64,000 bases of DNA from Mechercharimyces sp. CAU 1602 (GCF_024753565.1 NZ_JANTPT010000001.1:558001-622000), one strand, 5' to 3'. Counted from the stretch's first letter, positions 51,293 through 60,365 are shown. Notes: generated from the sequence alone by a model not told the origin. Translations and numbers: made by a program.

Positions 51293-52009
51293 ATGGGAGA
51301 ATTAACGATCTGGTTAGCATTTGGAGCAGGTGTACTATCTTTTATCTCCCCGTGTTGTTTTCCGCTCTATCCCTCGTATATCTCGTATATAACAGGGATG
51401 TCAGTAAGTCAACTGTCTGATCGAGCGGGGCAAAGCAAAGAGATGCAGAGAGGAACACTATTACACACGTTCTTTTTTATATTAGGTTTTTCTATCGTCT
51501 TTCTTTCGCTCGGTTCGCTCGCTACATGGATAGGCGATATATTTAATGGCTATCAATCGCTGATCCGCATGCTGGGTGGGGTTTTAATCGTGGCGATGGG
51601 TCTCTTTCTGTTAGGGGTGTTTCAACCTAGCTTTATGATGAGAGAGAAAAAATTTGAGGTAAAGAACAAGCCAGTGGGTTATCTGGGCTCCAGCTTAGTA
51701 GGAATCGCCTTCGCTGCAGGGTGGACTCCTTGTGTCGGACCGATTCTGGGGGCTGTTTTGACGATGGCATCTTCTGATCCTAGTCGCGGAATGCTTTATA
51801 CCGTTGCTTATACATTAGGCTTTGCGATTCCCTTTTTTATAATGGCGTTTTTTGTTGGACGAACGCGTTGGATTTTAAAATACTCAGGTACGGTTATGAA
51901 GATCGGAGGGGGCATCATGGTTGTTTTCGGTGTTTTACTTTACTTTGACCAAATGACCGTGATTACTTCGTGGTTAAGCAATCTGTTTGGAGGATTTCGT
52001 GGGTTTTAA
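51293..52009 (+). CDS. ccdA: Cytochrome c biogenesis protein CcdA
   Basis: A 238-residue membrane protein with six helices and the two conserved cysteines: SFISPCCFPLYPSYISYITG in helix 1 and GWTPCVGPILGAVL in helix 4. It passes electrons from cytosolic thioredoxin to ResA-type proteins for heme attachment to c-type cytochromes and for sporulation disulfide control. Flanked on both sides by thioredoxin-like partners, which is a strong context. ATG with GAGGGATAG upstream. Confidence 0.93.
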   Translation: MGELTIWLAFGAGVLSFISPCCFPLYPSYISYITGMSVSQLSDRAGQSKEMQRGTLLHTFFFILGFSIVFLSLGSLATWIGDIFNGYQSLIRMLGGVLIVAMGLFLLGVFQPSFMMREKKFEVKNKPVGYLGSSLVGIAFAAGWTPCVGPILGAVLTMASSDPSRGMLYTVAYTLGFAIPFFIMAFFVGRTRWILKYSGTVMKIGGGIMVVFGVLLYFDQMTVITSWLSNLFGGFRGF

Positions 52010-52033
52010 GCGAGGAGTTAAAGGAAGGATGGA

Positions 52034-52585
52034 ATGTCGCTCATGAAGAAAGAAACGCGCTTTTGGGTACGGCGGATTACGTTTGTTATATTAATAGTCA
52101 TGGTAGGCTTCGCTATCTACCTTACACTAGAGCAGGGGAAAGAAAAAGAGTTACAGGTAGGAGAACAAGCTCCAGAGATCCAATTAGAGTCGCTGACAGG
52201 TGAACAGGTAAAATTAAGCGATTTACGTGGTAAATATGTGCTTCTCAATTTTTGGGCAACGTGGTGCGATCCTTGTGAAGCGGAGATGCCTGATTTAGAG
52301 AGAGTATCCCAGCAGTATAAAGATGAAGACGTGGTTGTGGTCGGTGTAAATATTGCTGAATCGAAGGTGACGGTTGCCAGTTTTGCACGGCAACATGAAC
52401 TTACTTTCCCGCTGTGGCTGGATAGCAAAAGAATAGCGATGGATGATTATCATGTGGGAAATCTACCTGCCTCTTTTTTTATTTCACCTGAGGGTGAGAT
52501 CCAACGGAAGTATGAAGGTGCGATGACAGAAGCGCAAATGCAGATGTGGATTCATGATATGATGGCAGAGGATCAAAAAGAGTAG
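52034..52585 (+). CDS. resA: ResA-like thiol-disulfide oxidoreductase
   Basis: A 183-residue protein with an N-terminal anchor (about residues 11-30) and a TlpA domain. The active site is NFWATWCDPCEAEMP (CDPC), cis-Pro in GNLPASFFISPEG. CxPC variants with acidic residue match ResA (CEPC in B. subtilis), which reduces apocytochrome c. AAGGAAGG precedes the ATG. It follows ccdA. ResB and ResC, which are needed for heme ligation, are not in the window. Confidence 0.87.
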   Translation: MSLMKKETRFWVRRITFVILIVMVGFAIYLTLEQGKEKELQVGEQAPEIQLESLTGEQVKLSDLRGKYVLLNFWATWCDPCEAEMPDLERVSQQYKDEDVVVVGVNIAESKVTVASFARQHELTFPLWLDSKRIAMDDYHVGNLPASFFISPEGEIQRKYEGAMTEAQMQMWIHDMMAEDQKE

Positions 52586-52605
52586 GATAGGTGGGAGGAA
52601 TGAAA

Positions 52606-52926
52606 ATGAACCAGTCTTACCAGGATGTGGAGGCACGAGAGCTGAGTACCGCCTCGGTTGAAGAGCGTCAACAGTATATATGGGTCGATGTTCGTACGGA
52701 TGAGGAGTATGAGGAGGCTCATATTCCGGATAGTTATCATATCCCTGTCAATCAATTGGAGGAGCGAATACACGAATTGGAGCCGCACCGCAATCAGAGC
52801 TTGGTACTCATTTGTCGTAGCGGTCGGCGTAGTGAATTGGCCGCTCATTTTCTAGCAGGAAAAGGGTTTACTTCTCTTTTTAATCTTAAGGGAGGTATGC
52901 TCGAATGGACAGGCCCGCTTGAATAG
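52606..52926 (+). CDS. Rhodanese-like sulfurtransferase
   Basis: A 106-residue single-domain rhodanese. The catalytic Cys70 lies in LICRSGRRS, with VDVRTDEEYEEAHIP upstream. It can carry sulfane sulfur and probably takes part in thiol or sulfur handling. ATG 52606 is preferred because GGGAGG lies seven bases upstream; ATG 52600 and GTG 52591 are alternatives. It lies 20 bases after resA and is last in the row. A large hairpin follows. Confidence 0.87.
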   Translation: MNQSYQDVEARELSTASVEERQQYIWVDVRTDEEYEEAHIPDSYHIPVNQLEERIHELEPHRNQSLVLICRSGRRSELAAHFLAGKGFTSLFNLKGGMLEWTGPLE

Positions 52927-52950
52927 AATGGTACTCTAGTTCTATTGATT

Positions 52951-52991
52951 GATGTAACCTATCTGCTACTTTGAAAGCAGGAGGTTACATC
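52951..52991 (+). repeat. Long hairpin downstream of the rhodanese gene
   Basis: GATGTAACCT and AGGTTACATC (52951-52960 and 52982-52991) enclose a CTGCT/AGCAG inner helix. A second stem CTAGC/GCTAG with a TCCG loop follows directly. There is no T-run, so it may stabilise mRNA or be an unusual terminator. Confidence 0.6.
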
Positions 52992-53074
52992 TAGCTCCGG
53001 CTAGTGTGGGAAGTGAAGATATCGTAATGAGAATTTAGCCAATCAATCAAATTTTAAGATTGAAGGGGAGAGTC

Positions 53075-54181
53075 ATGGGAAGAGAAAATAAACTATTATC
53101 ATTGCTCCTGCGAGAGATTGAGCAAAGTCCGTCCCACACTATTTCCTGCGAACATTATATGACACAAGCGTTGTATCATCCTCAGTGGGGATATTATCAG
53201 CGTGATCGTCTTAAGGTTGGAAAGGAGGGAGACTTTTATACAAGCCCCGTCGTAAGCCCAATCTTCGCCCGATCCTTAGGTAAAAAGTTGCTCGAAATGA
53301 GCCGAGACTTTGACCAGTGGCAAGTAGTGGAACTGGGAGCTGGAGATGGACGTTTATGCGCTCACTTATGGGAGGTATGGGAGCAAATAGGGGGTGGTCC
53401 GCAACGGTACTATTTGCTAGAAACGAGTAAGTACCATCGCTGCCTGCAATCCGATCGATTACAGCCGCTATTAACTAGTGATCGCTGTCAGTGGATCGAT
53501 CAGCTAAGCGATGTCTGCAGAAAGGAACCTGTCATCGTTATTAGCAATGAATTTTTTGATGCCCTGCCCGTTCATAGGGTTAGGAGAGGAGAGCGGGGAT
53601 GGGAGTTAGGAGTGGTGACAAAATCCACCGACGGACAAGGGTTAGCTGAGGATTTTTGTTCTCCTCCAACCTACATGGAGAAGCAAATAGGCGCTTACTT
53701 TGATTTGTTAGGAACTACCCTTGAGAAAGGGCAGATTGTAGAGGTGGCATTTAGCGCACAGAAATGGTGGAAGCAAATAACAGATCATTTGACGCAAGCC
53801 ATTGTCGTGACGATTGATTACGGAGGCGAGATGGAAGAAGTATACCATTCTGGGCGTTTAGAAGGTTCCTTGCGCTGTTTTCGCAATCATCGTGTCCATC
53901 GTCGATGGCTTACTTGCCCAGGAGAATCAGATATTACATATGATGTAAACTTCACTGCTTTACACAAGTGGGCAGAACAGCTAGGGTGGAGAAGAGTGAG
54001 TTATGAGAGCCAGGGATCTTTTTTAGTAGGAGCGGGAATATTAGAAGAGATAGCGGTCACGGCAGAATATCAAGATCCGTTTTGTGCGGCGGCTCGTGAA
54101 CGTAGGGCAGTGATGCAGTTGATACTGCCAGAGGCGATGGGTGAAGTGTTTAAGGTCATGATTCATGCAAAAGGATGTTAA
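53075..54181 (+). CDS. SAM-dependent methyltransferase, MidA/NDUFAF7 family
   Basis: A 368-residue protein of the DUF185 family. The motif I loop is VVELGAGDGRLCAHL near residue 89. EGDFYTSPVVSPIFARSLG and VIVISNEFFDALPVHRV are the family marks, and VVTIDYGGE precedes the C-terminal part. The human relative NDUFAF7 methylates an arginine of complex I; the bacterial target is not known. ATG 53075 with AAGGGGAGAG upstream. Single gene, ended by a terminator at 54190. Confidence 0.87.
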   Translation: MGRENKLLSLLLREIEQSPSHTISCEHYMTQALYHPQWGYYQRDRLKVGKEGDFYTSPVVSPIFARSLGKKLLEMSRDFDQWQVVELGAGDGRLCAHLWEVWEQIGGGPQRYYLLETSKYHRCLQSDRLQPLLTSDRCQWIDQLSDVCRKEPVIVISNEFFDALPVHRVRRGERGWELGVVTKSTDGQGLAEDFCSPPTYMEKQIGAYFDLLGTTLEKGQIVEVAFSAQKWWKQITDHLTQAIVVTIDYGGEMEEVYHSGRLEGSLRCFRNHRVHRRWLTCPGESDITYDVNFTALHKWAEQLGWRRVSYESQGSFLVGAGILEEIAVTAEYQDPFCAAARERRAVMQLILPEAMGEVFKVMIHAKGC

Positions 54182-54189
54182 AAACGAAA

Positions 54190-54212
54190 AAGACTCCCTT
54201 GCGGGAGTTCTC
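54190..54212. terminator. Bidirectional intrinsic terminator
   Basis: GACTCCC and GGGAGTT pair around TTGC, with A- and T-rich flanks, between convergent genes. Confidence 0.8.
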
Positions 54213-54216
54213 TTTA

Positions 54217-54444
54217 TTAATGCATGAAGAAGAAGGAATAGGTGACCATCCCAATAAAGGTGACGATCATATAAGCATGAAAGAGGTACATATAGGTACG
54301 TTCCGTGAAACGCATATAGCCGAGAATAACAAAAAAAGCAGTCTCAATTAAGAAGAGAACGGCTAAATTATACATTTGTCCAGCGAGGAACATGAGCGCA
54401 ATCACAAATGTCCAAAATCCGAGTACTCTAAACATCTTATCCAA
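54217..54444 (-). CDS. yqgY: DUF2626 (YqgY-like) membrane protein
   Basis: A 75-residue protein with three hydrophobic helices. MFRVLGFWTFVIALMFLAGQM and TAFFVILGYMRFTERTYMYLFHAYM match the DUF2626/YqgY family. Function is unknown. The TTG start has GGGGTGAG five to six bases upstream. Convergent with the methyltransferase gene; the 160 bases to the next gene hold the divergent promoters. Confidence 0.83.
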   Translation of the reverse strand: MDKMFRVLGFWTFVIALMFLAGQMYNLAVLFLIETAFFVILGYMRFTERTYMYLFHAYMIVTFIGMVTYSFFFMH

Positions 54445-54603
54445 TGGTTCTCACCCCTTTTTGCGTATGTAACGATGAAAAACCGTTATTCGTTAGCATC
54501 CCAAGATCTGACCGAATGATACCCACAGTTATGATACCATAAAAAAGAGGGTTGCAAAAAGGCGATTTTAAAGGCGATTTATTGACAGAAAGGAGAACGA
54601 TCA

Positions 54604-55377
54604 TTGGAAACGTTACGGACAAGCATAAAAAATGGAGTGGGATGGGTGGTTTTCACTCGTCCACATGTGCGTCACGCAGTTAATCAGGAGATGATGGCAG
54701 AGTTGGAGGAGGTTATTGTAGCGTACGAGAGCAATACCGAAGTGAAGGTGATTGTTTTTACTGGGGATGAACGAACCTTTGTGTCTGGGGGAGATTTAAG
54801 TGAGTTTCATCAGAAAGAGACGTATGAAGATATATTCCCCCTGATGAAGCGGATGAATAACTGTCTCCAAAAGTTGAGGGAGATACATAAACCGACCATT
54901 GCAGCAGTGGAAGGTGTTGCTGTGGGAGGCGGTTGCGAGATCGCGGTAAGTTGCGATTTGATCTATGCTAGTGAACATGCTTCTTTTGGTTTTATTCAAG
55001 TATTACTCGGTATTACATCAGGATGGGGCGGTGGCACTCGCTTGCTTCAAAAAATAGGTACCAACAAAGCACTTCCATTATTGCTGAGTGGGGAACGTAT
55101 AACGAGTAGGGAGGCGGAACGAATAGGGCTTGCTGATCGCATATTTCCTTCAACCGGATTTTTAGAGATGATGCAAATAGAGGCAGAGCGGTTAACGCAA
55201 GCATCTCTGCCAGTAATTCAAGCATATATGAAGATGGCACGCGCTGTGGAAGAAAGAGAAGAGAGGGAGTTTTTTTTACATGAGAGTCATTCATGCTCAC
55301 TATTGTGGGAATCGCCAGAACATCGGAATGCGGTTGATGCATTTTTGCAAAAAAGAGTAAAAAAAGAAGAGGTATAA
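54604..55377 (+). CDS. Enoyl-CoA hydratase/isomerase family protein
   Basis: A 257-residue crotonase-fold protein. ERTFVSGGDLSEF forms the oxyanion region and PTIAAVEGVAVGGGCEIAVSCDL the second; the second catalytic Glu position of true hydratases is replaced (LLGITSGWGGGTRL has no Glu in the usual place), so isomerase or other crotonase chemistry is possible. TTG start with AAAGGAG upstream. It stands apart from the leucine operon at 57 kb, so it may serve another CoA pathway. Confidence 0.82.
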   Translation: METLRTSIKNGVGWVVFTRPHVRHAVNQEMMAELEEVIVAYESNTEVKVIVFTGDERTFVSGGDLSEFHQKETYEDIFPLMKRMNNCLQKLREIHKPTIAAVEGVAVGGGCEIAVSCDLIYASEHASFGFIQVLLGITSGWGGGTRLLQKIGTNKALPLLLSGERITSREAERIGLADRIFPSTGFLEMMQIEAERLTQASLPVIQAYMKMARAVEEREEREFFLHESHSCSLLWESPEHRNAVDAFLQKRVKKEEV

Positions 55378-55600
55378 TTAAAGGCGAAAATAGAGAGTAA
55401 AGAGAGGAATTAATCTTATTTGACAGGCGATAGATAGGGGTTGTCTATCATCCCTCATACCACCAATCACGTTGAATGTGTATAAGGAGAAGCGATTTAG
55501 GATATAAAAAATACTAGATCATATACTACGTTTTATATCTCTAGCATACAGATTAAACAACGTGGGTTTTATCAAAGTAGAGGTATGGGAGGTTCGATGG

Positions 55601-56212
55601 ATGGTTGCTAAAAGACAGGATGCATGGACGTCTGAAGACGATCTCATCTTGGCGGAAGTAACGTTACGCCATATAAGAGAAGGAAGTACGCAGCTACTCG
55701 CATTTGAAGAGGTAGCTGAGAAACTAGGGAGAACACCAGCTGCTTGTGGGTTTCGTTGGAACAGCGATGTTCGTAAGAAGTACGACGCTGCCATTCAAAT
55801 TGCTAAGTCACAGCGGCAAAAAAATGCGCAGGCACGTGGGAAATCAGCTCGTATGACCTTTACCGATGAATTTGGTAAAGAAGAAAATTTATCAATTGAC
55901 TCGATCATCCGCTTTTTGCGTCACTATAAGAATGAACTGCGTGACATGAAAGCTTATCAAGAAAAATTAGAGCGGGATTTGGAAGAACGAGAAGAAAAAA
56001 TCTCGCGTTTAGAGCATGAAAACATGAATATGCGTGGAAGACTCGATCATGTTGAAACCGATTATCAAGTGGTGAATGATGATTATAAAGCGCTTATTCA
56101 AATCATGGATCGTGCGCGTAAGATGGCGTTCTTAGAGGAACAAGAGAGTGATCACTTACGCTCTAGGTTTCGTATGGACTCTAATGGGAATTTAGAGAGA
56201 GTGGATAAGTAA
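55601..56212 (+). CDS. RsfA-type prespore transcription regulator (YlbO-like)
   Basis: A 203-residue protein. Residues about 4-70 are a Myb/SANT-like DNA-binding domain (WTSEDDLILAEVTLRHIREG and RTPAACGFRWNSDVRKKY). Residues 105-180 form a long coiled coil. This is the RsfA family, which modulates sigma-F and sigma-G dependent genes in the forespore; B. subtilis has RsfA and YlbO. The downstream neighbour is YlbP-like, as for ylbO in B. subtilis, which favours the YlbO branch. ATG 55601 has GGGAGGT upstream. Confidence 0.88.
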   Translation: MVAKRQDAWTSEDDLILAEVTLRHIREGSTQLLAFEEVAEKLGRTPAACGFRWNSDVRKKYDAAIQIAKSQRQKNAQARGKSARMTFTDEFGKEENLSIDSIIRFLRHYKNELRDMKAYQEKLERDLEEREEKISRLEHENMNMRGRLDHVETDYQVVNDDYKALIQIMDRARKMAFLEEQESDHLRSRFRMDSNGNLERVDK

Positions 56213-56220
56213 AAAAGACG

Positions 56221-56250
56221 ACCCACCAAGTAGACTGGTGGGTTATATTT
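56221..56250. terminator. Intrinsic terminator between rsfA-type gene and ylbP
   Basis: ACCCACCA and TGGTGGGT pair perfectly around seven bases, with A-rich and T-rich flanks. Confidence 0.75.
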
Positions 56251-56283
56251 ATGGGGTATTATCTTGAACAGTTGTCGCTTTGT

Positions 56284-56751
56284 TTATGCGTCCCGTAATT
56301 GGACTCCGATCGGTAACCAGACATAAGGGTTTTCTCCGCGATCACGCACAGGGTTATAGTTTACAGGAGTAAATCCCATTTTCAACCAAAAATCATCCGA
56401 ACCGCGACGAGCATTGGTTTTAATAGGTAGGCCTAGTGTTTTTGCGTGTTCAACCAATGCGGTGCCATAATGTTGACCGCGATATGGGGGAAGAACTTCG
56501 AGCTTCCATAGTTCGAAATAATCTTGTGCAGGTTGGAAAAAGGGATCGTATTTTTTATTGATGCGATATAAGCTGATACGAGCGACCAATTCTTCACCTT
56601 TACGAATTCCATAAAAGGGAGAGTCGCTGTCATTCTCGATGAGATTGGCTTCTAAGTCTTCTAACATGGAAAGCTCTTGTAATCCGTACTCTTGGAACTT
56701 GCGAAACTCTTCCAATGTTTTGTAATTGATCTTTAATCGTTCTACCTGCAT
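56284..56751 (-). CDS. ylbP: GNAT acetyltransferase YlbP
   Basis: A 155-residue GNAT protein. The acetyl-CoA loop is LEVLPPYRGQHYGTALVEHA, followed by IKTNARRGSDDFWLKMGF. The ending NPVRDRGENPYVWLPIG matches YlbP of Bacillus as I recall it. The acceptor is unknown. GGAGGGATAG precedes the ATG. It is convergent with the RsfA/YlbO-type gene, a neighbourhood kept from B. subtilis. Confidence 0.8.
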   Translation of the reverse strand: MQVERLKINYKTLEEFRKFQEYGLQELSMLEDLEANLIENDSDSPFYGIRKGEELVARISLYRINKKYDPFFQPAQDYFELWKLEVLPPYRGQHYGTALVEHAKTLGLPIKTNARRGSDDFWLKMGFTPVNYNPVRDRGENPYVWLPIGVQLRDA

Positions 56752-56926
56752 GACTATCCCTCCATAAATCCAAACATCAAGGCTATTATAACATGTTCTT
56801 AACTGATGGAGGGGTAGTTTTTACTGTTTTCGAAATCAATCCCAAGGAGGAAAAACACTCTTTTTGTCGAATTTTTCTTCATGAAACCTTTATTTCGAAT
56901 TTTATTAGTTATATTGGAGGGTTAAG

Positions 56927-58273
56927 GTGATACAGAAAGTATTGATTGCTAATCGTGGAGAAATTGCTGCTCGTGTCATTCGTACATGTAAAAGGTTAGG
57001 GATTGCTAGTGTTGCGATATATTCTGATGCGGATCGTGAACTTCCGTATGTATACGCGGCAGATGAAGCCGTTCATATTGGTGCATCACAAGTAAAAGAA
57101 AGTTATTTAAATATGGAGAAGGTTATTGAGGCTGCAAAGAGAACCGGTGCAGATGCTATTCACCCTGGATATGGTCTCCTATCTGAAAATAGTCTTTTTG
57201 CTGAGGAAGTGGAGAAGGCTGGTATTATCTTTATCGGTCCGCGGCCAGAAGTGATTGCACAGATGGGAGAGAAAGTGCTAGCACGCCGAATGATGAAAGC
57301 GGCGGGTGTTCCGATCATTCCTGGTACCGAGGATGTAGCTGACGTAGAGCAGGCTGTAGTAGCGGCAGCGGAAATCGGCTATCCTATTATGGTGAAAGCG
57401 AGTCATGGGGGTGGGGGAGTTGGAATGGCTGTCTGCCATGATGAGAATGAATTGCGTAAACACTTTTCATCTGTGCAAACTCGCTCGGCCACTTACTTTG
57501 GTAATGGTACGCTGTATTTAGAGAGATACGTTCAATACCCCCGCCATGTGGAAGTGCAGATCATGGGAGATAAAGAGGGAAATGTCATGCATCTGTTTGA
57601 ACGAGAGTGTTCAGTGCAACGGCGTAATCAAAAAGTGATAGAAGAAAGTTTATCCCCTTCTATTCATGACTCAACCCGAGAGCGTTTATATGAAGCGGCA
57701 GTGAAAGCGGGGAAAGCTGTACATTACACAGGCGCAGGCACAGTAGAGTTTATTGTAGATAAGGAAGAAAACATATATTTTCTGGAAATGAATACGCGCT
57801 TGCAGGTTGAGCATCCTGTTACGGAACAGGTGACAGGCTGGGATTTGGTAGAGTGGCAGTTAAAGATTGCTGAAGGGGAAGAACTTCCCGTGCATGTGCC
57901 TTTGCGTCCACAAGGTCATGCACTAGAATATCGTATTTACGCTGAAAATCCAGAAACTTTATTTCCGTCTCCCGGTCATATTAGTGAACTGAAGTGGCCA
58001 CTGGGAGAAGGCATTCGTATAGATAGCGGAGTAGAGGCAGGTAACGATGTCTCTCCATTCTACGATCCTATGATTGCGAAATGTATTGTAAGCGGTTCCA
58101 CGCGAGAAGAGGCTCTCGCGCGCAGTATGGAGGCACTCTCTTCTATGGAGATTAAAGGGATCAAAACAAATATTCCGCTCTTGATACAAGTGTTAAAGAG
58201 CAACTCTTTTCAGGCAGGTCAGGTGGATACGCAGTATCTTGAACGCATGCTAGCGGAAGCGCGCAAAAAGTAG
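56927..58273 (+). CDS. Acyl-CoA carboxylase, biotin carboxylase subunit
   Basis: A 448-residue biotin carboxylase. VLIANRGEIAARVIRTCKRL opens the domain; the ATP-grasp Gly-rich loop is VKASHGGGGVGMAV, and EMNTRLQVEHPVTEQVTG carries the catalytic residues. With the biotin carrier and carboxyltransferase genes downstream it forms a multi-subunit acyl-CoA carboxylase, equivalent to YngH and probably specific for 3-methylcrotonyl-CoA in leucine degradation. GTG start with TTGGAGGG upstream. The promoter region holds a direct repeat TCGAATTTT (56867, 56895). Confidence 0.9.
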   Translation: MIQKVLIANRGEIAARVIRTCKRLGIASVAIYSDADRELPYVYAADEAVHIGASQVKESYLNMEKVIEAAKRTGADAIHPGYGLLSENSLFAEEVEKAGIIFIGPRPEVIAQMGEKVLARRMMKAAGVPIIPGTEDVADVEQAVVAAAEIGYPIMVKASHGGGGVGMAVCHDENELRKHFSSVQTRSATYFGNGTLYLERYVQYPRHVEVQIMGDKEGNVMHLFERECSVQRRNQKVIEESLSPSIHDSTRERLYEAAVKAGKAVHYTGAGTVEFIVDKEENIYFLEMNTRLQVEHPVTEQVTGWDLVEWQLKIAEGEELPVHVPLRPQGHALEYRIYAENPETLFPSPGHISELKWPLGEGIRIDSGVEAGNDVSPFYDPMIAKCIVSGSTREEALARSMEALSSMEIKGIKTNIPLLIQVLKSNSFQAGQVDTQYLERMLAEARKK

Positions 58274-58397
58274 TAACAGAGTAATAGAAATGAGAGATGA
58301 TGCTGGGCTTCGGGGCAGGATATTTTTTGCTATGCGCCAATATTAGGTAGTAAAAGATAAATGGTTGTGAGATTGAGAAGAGAAAGGGTGAATGAGG

Positions 58398-58610
58398 ATG
58401 AGTCAGATATGTGCTTCAATGGCAGGAACTGTATGGAAAGTGTTAGTACAAGCTGGAGATGAAGTAAAAGCAGGTCAAGAAGTTGTCATTTTAGAGTCAA
58501 TGAAAATGGAGGTGCCTATCACGGCAGAAGCTGATGGGGTTGTTCATGAGATTAAAGCAGAGAGCGGCTCGTTTGTGGGCGAGGGGGATATATTGATAGA
58601 GCTAAAGTAG
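58398..58610 (+). CDS. Biotin carrier protein (biotinyl-lipoyl attachment domain)
   Basis: A 70-residue carrier domain. The biotinylated lysine lies in ILESMKMEVPI, with Ser in place of the common Ala before Met. The complete domain with no extra segment corresponds to YngHB (BLAP) of B. subtilis. It links the carboxylase upstream with the carboxyltransferase downstream. ATG 58398 is preferred with GGGTG at seven bases; ATG 58392 is the alternative. Confidence 0.88.
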   Translation: MSQICASMAGTVWKVLVQAGDEVKAGQEVVILESMKMEVPITAEADGVVHEIKAESGSFVGEGDILIELK

Positions 58611-58639
58611 AATGAGATTTGAAAAGGAGAATGGGGCCC

Positions 58640-59533
58640 GTGGTGAAAATTGTAGAAGTAGGATTACGTGATGGCTTGCAAAATGAATCCACTTTTATTC
58701 CCACGGAAATAAAGGTGGAGTGTATTCAAGGGTTAATCGCTGCTGGGTTAAAGCACCTAGAAGTAACTTCTTTCGTACATCCGAAGTGGATTCCGTCTTT
58801 ACGCGATGCGGACAAGCTTGTGACATCTCTCCCACGTGTACATGAGGTGAGTTATCGGGCGCTCGTACCTAATCGGAGAGGGTTGGAGCGTGCTTTGGCA
58901 GCTGATATCGATGAGGTAGCGGTCTTTTTATCAGCGAGTGAAACACATAATAAAAAAAATATAAATCAGTCGATCGCGGACTCTTTAACGTCTATGCAGG
59001 AAGTGACTGCCCTTGCTATTTCTGCTAAGAAAAAAGTGCGTGGATATGTTTCAACAGTATTTGGTTGTCCTTACGAAGGAAAGGTTTCCCACCGACAAGT
59101 GATAGAAATTTGTGAACGGCTACTATCGTATGGTGTATATGAAATTTCTTTAGGAGATACGATTGGAGTTGCAACTCCGAAACAGGTAAAACAAATGTTG
59201 CGTAGTCTAGGTGAGTACGTTCCTATGCGGACGTTGGCAGGTCATTTTCATGATACACATGGGACTGCTTTAGCAAATAGTTATGTTGCTCTCGAAGAGG
59301 GAATCTCAACACTGGATAGCTCCTTTGGTGGGTTGGGAGGGTGTCCCTACGCCCCTGGAGCAGCAGGTAATATGGCAACGGAGGATTTGATCTACATGCT
59401 AGAAGGAAACGGTGTGTCAACTGGAGTAAACTTATCCAATCTCTGTGCAGTTAGTGTAAAACTGCAAGAATGGTTGCAAAAACCACTTCCTTCTCGCGTA
59501 TTACATCATTATGTGGCAGCAGCGAAAAGATAG
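58640..59533 (+). CDS. mvaB: Hydroxymethylglutaryl-CoA lyase
   Basis: A 297-residue TIM-barrel lyase that cleaves HMG-CoA to acetyl-CoA and acetoacetate, the last step of leucine breakdown. IVEVGLRDGLQNES opens the active site (Arg-Asp); HFHDTHGTALANSYVALEEG holds the metal His; GLGGCPYAPGAAGNMATED the catalytic Cys. The second residue pattern VGLRDG replaces the usual VGPRDG. GTG 58640 is ten bases after AAAGGAG; ATG 58631 and TTG 58619 are other choices. YngG equivalent. Confidence 0.9.
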   Translation: MVKIVEVGLRDGLQNESTFIPTEIKVECIQGLIAAGLKHLEVTSFVHPKWIPSLRDADKLVTSLPRVHEVSYRALVPNRRGLERALAADIDEVAVFLSASETHNKKNINQSIADSLTSMQEVTALAISAKKKVRGYVSTVFGCPYEGKVSHRQVIEICERLLSYGVYEISLGDTIGVATPKQVKQMLRSLGEYVPMRTLAGHFHDTHGTALANSYVALEEGISTLDSSFGGLGGCPYAPGAAGNMATEDLIYMLEGNGVSTGVNLSNLCAVSVKLQEWLQKPLPSRVLHHYVAAAKR

Positions 59534-59560
59534 CTTGGCATCATCACATTATGAGGTGAG

Positions 59561-60346
59561 GTGGCGAAGGCAGTGAAAGCGATGGAGTGGGAAAGAAGAG
59601 AGGGTATTTCTGTTATAACGTTGCAACGACCCGAAGTATATAACGCACTTAATCTAAATGCGCTGCACGAATTACAACGGATTATTGAAGAACTATCCTA
59701 TTCAAAAGCGACACGCGCTGTCATTCTTACGGGTAGGGGGCGCGCGTTTTGTTCGGGTGCGGATTTGAAAGAACGGCGTGGTATGCCTCCTGAACAAGTA
59801 CGTCGTTATGTAAAAACGATACGAGAGACATTTTATGCACTCTCACAACTGCCGAAACCAATTATTGCAGCGGTTAATGGATTGGCGCTTGGCGGAGGCA
59901 TGGAGCTCGCCTTGGCAGCGGATATTCGCTTTGCTTCTACAGAAGCGATCTTTGGTTTGACTGAAACTTCATTAGGGATTATCCCTGGTGCGGGTGGGAC
60001 ACAATTGCTTCCTCGAATCGTGGGCAGTGCTAAGGCAAAAGAGTTGATCTTTACTGCGCGGAAAATCGATGCTGCCGAAGCGGAACGCATCGGATTGGTG
60101 ACACAGGTGACTACGGCAGAGGAACTGATGCCTACAGCAATGGGGATAGCGGCGCTTATCTGTGATAACGCACCCCTGGCGGTGGCACAAGCAAAGTCGG
60201 CTATAAACCTCGGGAAGGAAGTCGATCTTGAGACAGGATTGATGATTGAAGCGAAATCTTATGAAACCCTTATTCCAACGAAGGACCGTATCGAGGGGCT
60301 ACAATCATTTCGTGAGAAGCGCAAACCGATCTATTTAGGAGAATGA
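59561..60346 (+). CDS. Enoyl-CoA hydratase (methylglutaconyl-CoA hydratase-like)
   Basis: A 261-residue crotonase. FCSGADLKERRGMPPEQVRRY is the first oxyanion region; PIIAAVNGLALGGGMELALAADI the second, and FGLTETSLGIIPGAGGTQLLPR holds the catalytic Glu. DLKERRGM is typical of AUH-type methylglutaconyl-CoA hydratases, which bind RNA in mammals. It lies between the HMG-CoA lyase and the carboxyltransferase genes, as YngF does. GTG 59561 is kept, though GTG 59573 is possible. Confidence 0.88.
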   Translation: MAKAVKAMEWERREGISVITLQRPEVYNALNLNALHELQRIIEELSYSKATRAVILTGRGRAFCSGADLKERRGMPPEQVRRYVKTIRETFYALSQLPKPIIAAVNGLALGGGMELALAADIRFASTEAIFGLTETSLGIIPGAGGTQLLPRIVGSAKAKELIFTARKIDAAEAERIGLVTQVTTAEELMPTAMGIAALICDNAPLAVAQAKSAINLGKEVDLETGLMIEAKSYETLIPTKDRIEGLQSFREKRKPIYLGE

Positions 60347-60365
60347 GAAGAAGGAGTGGAGCACA

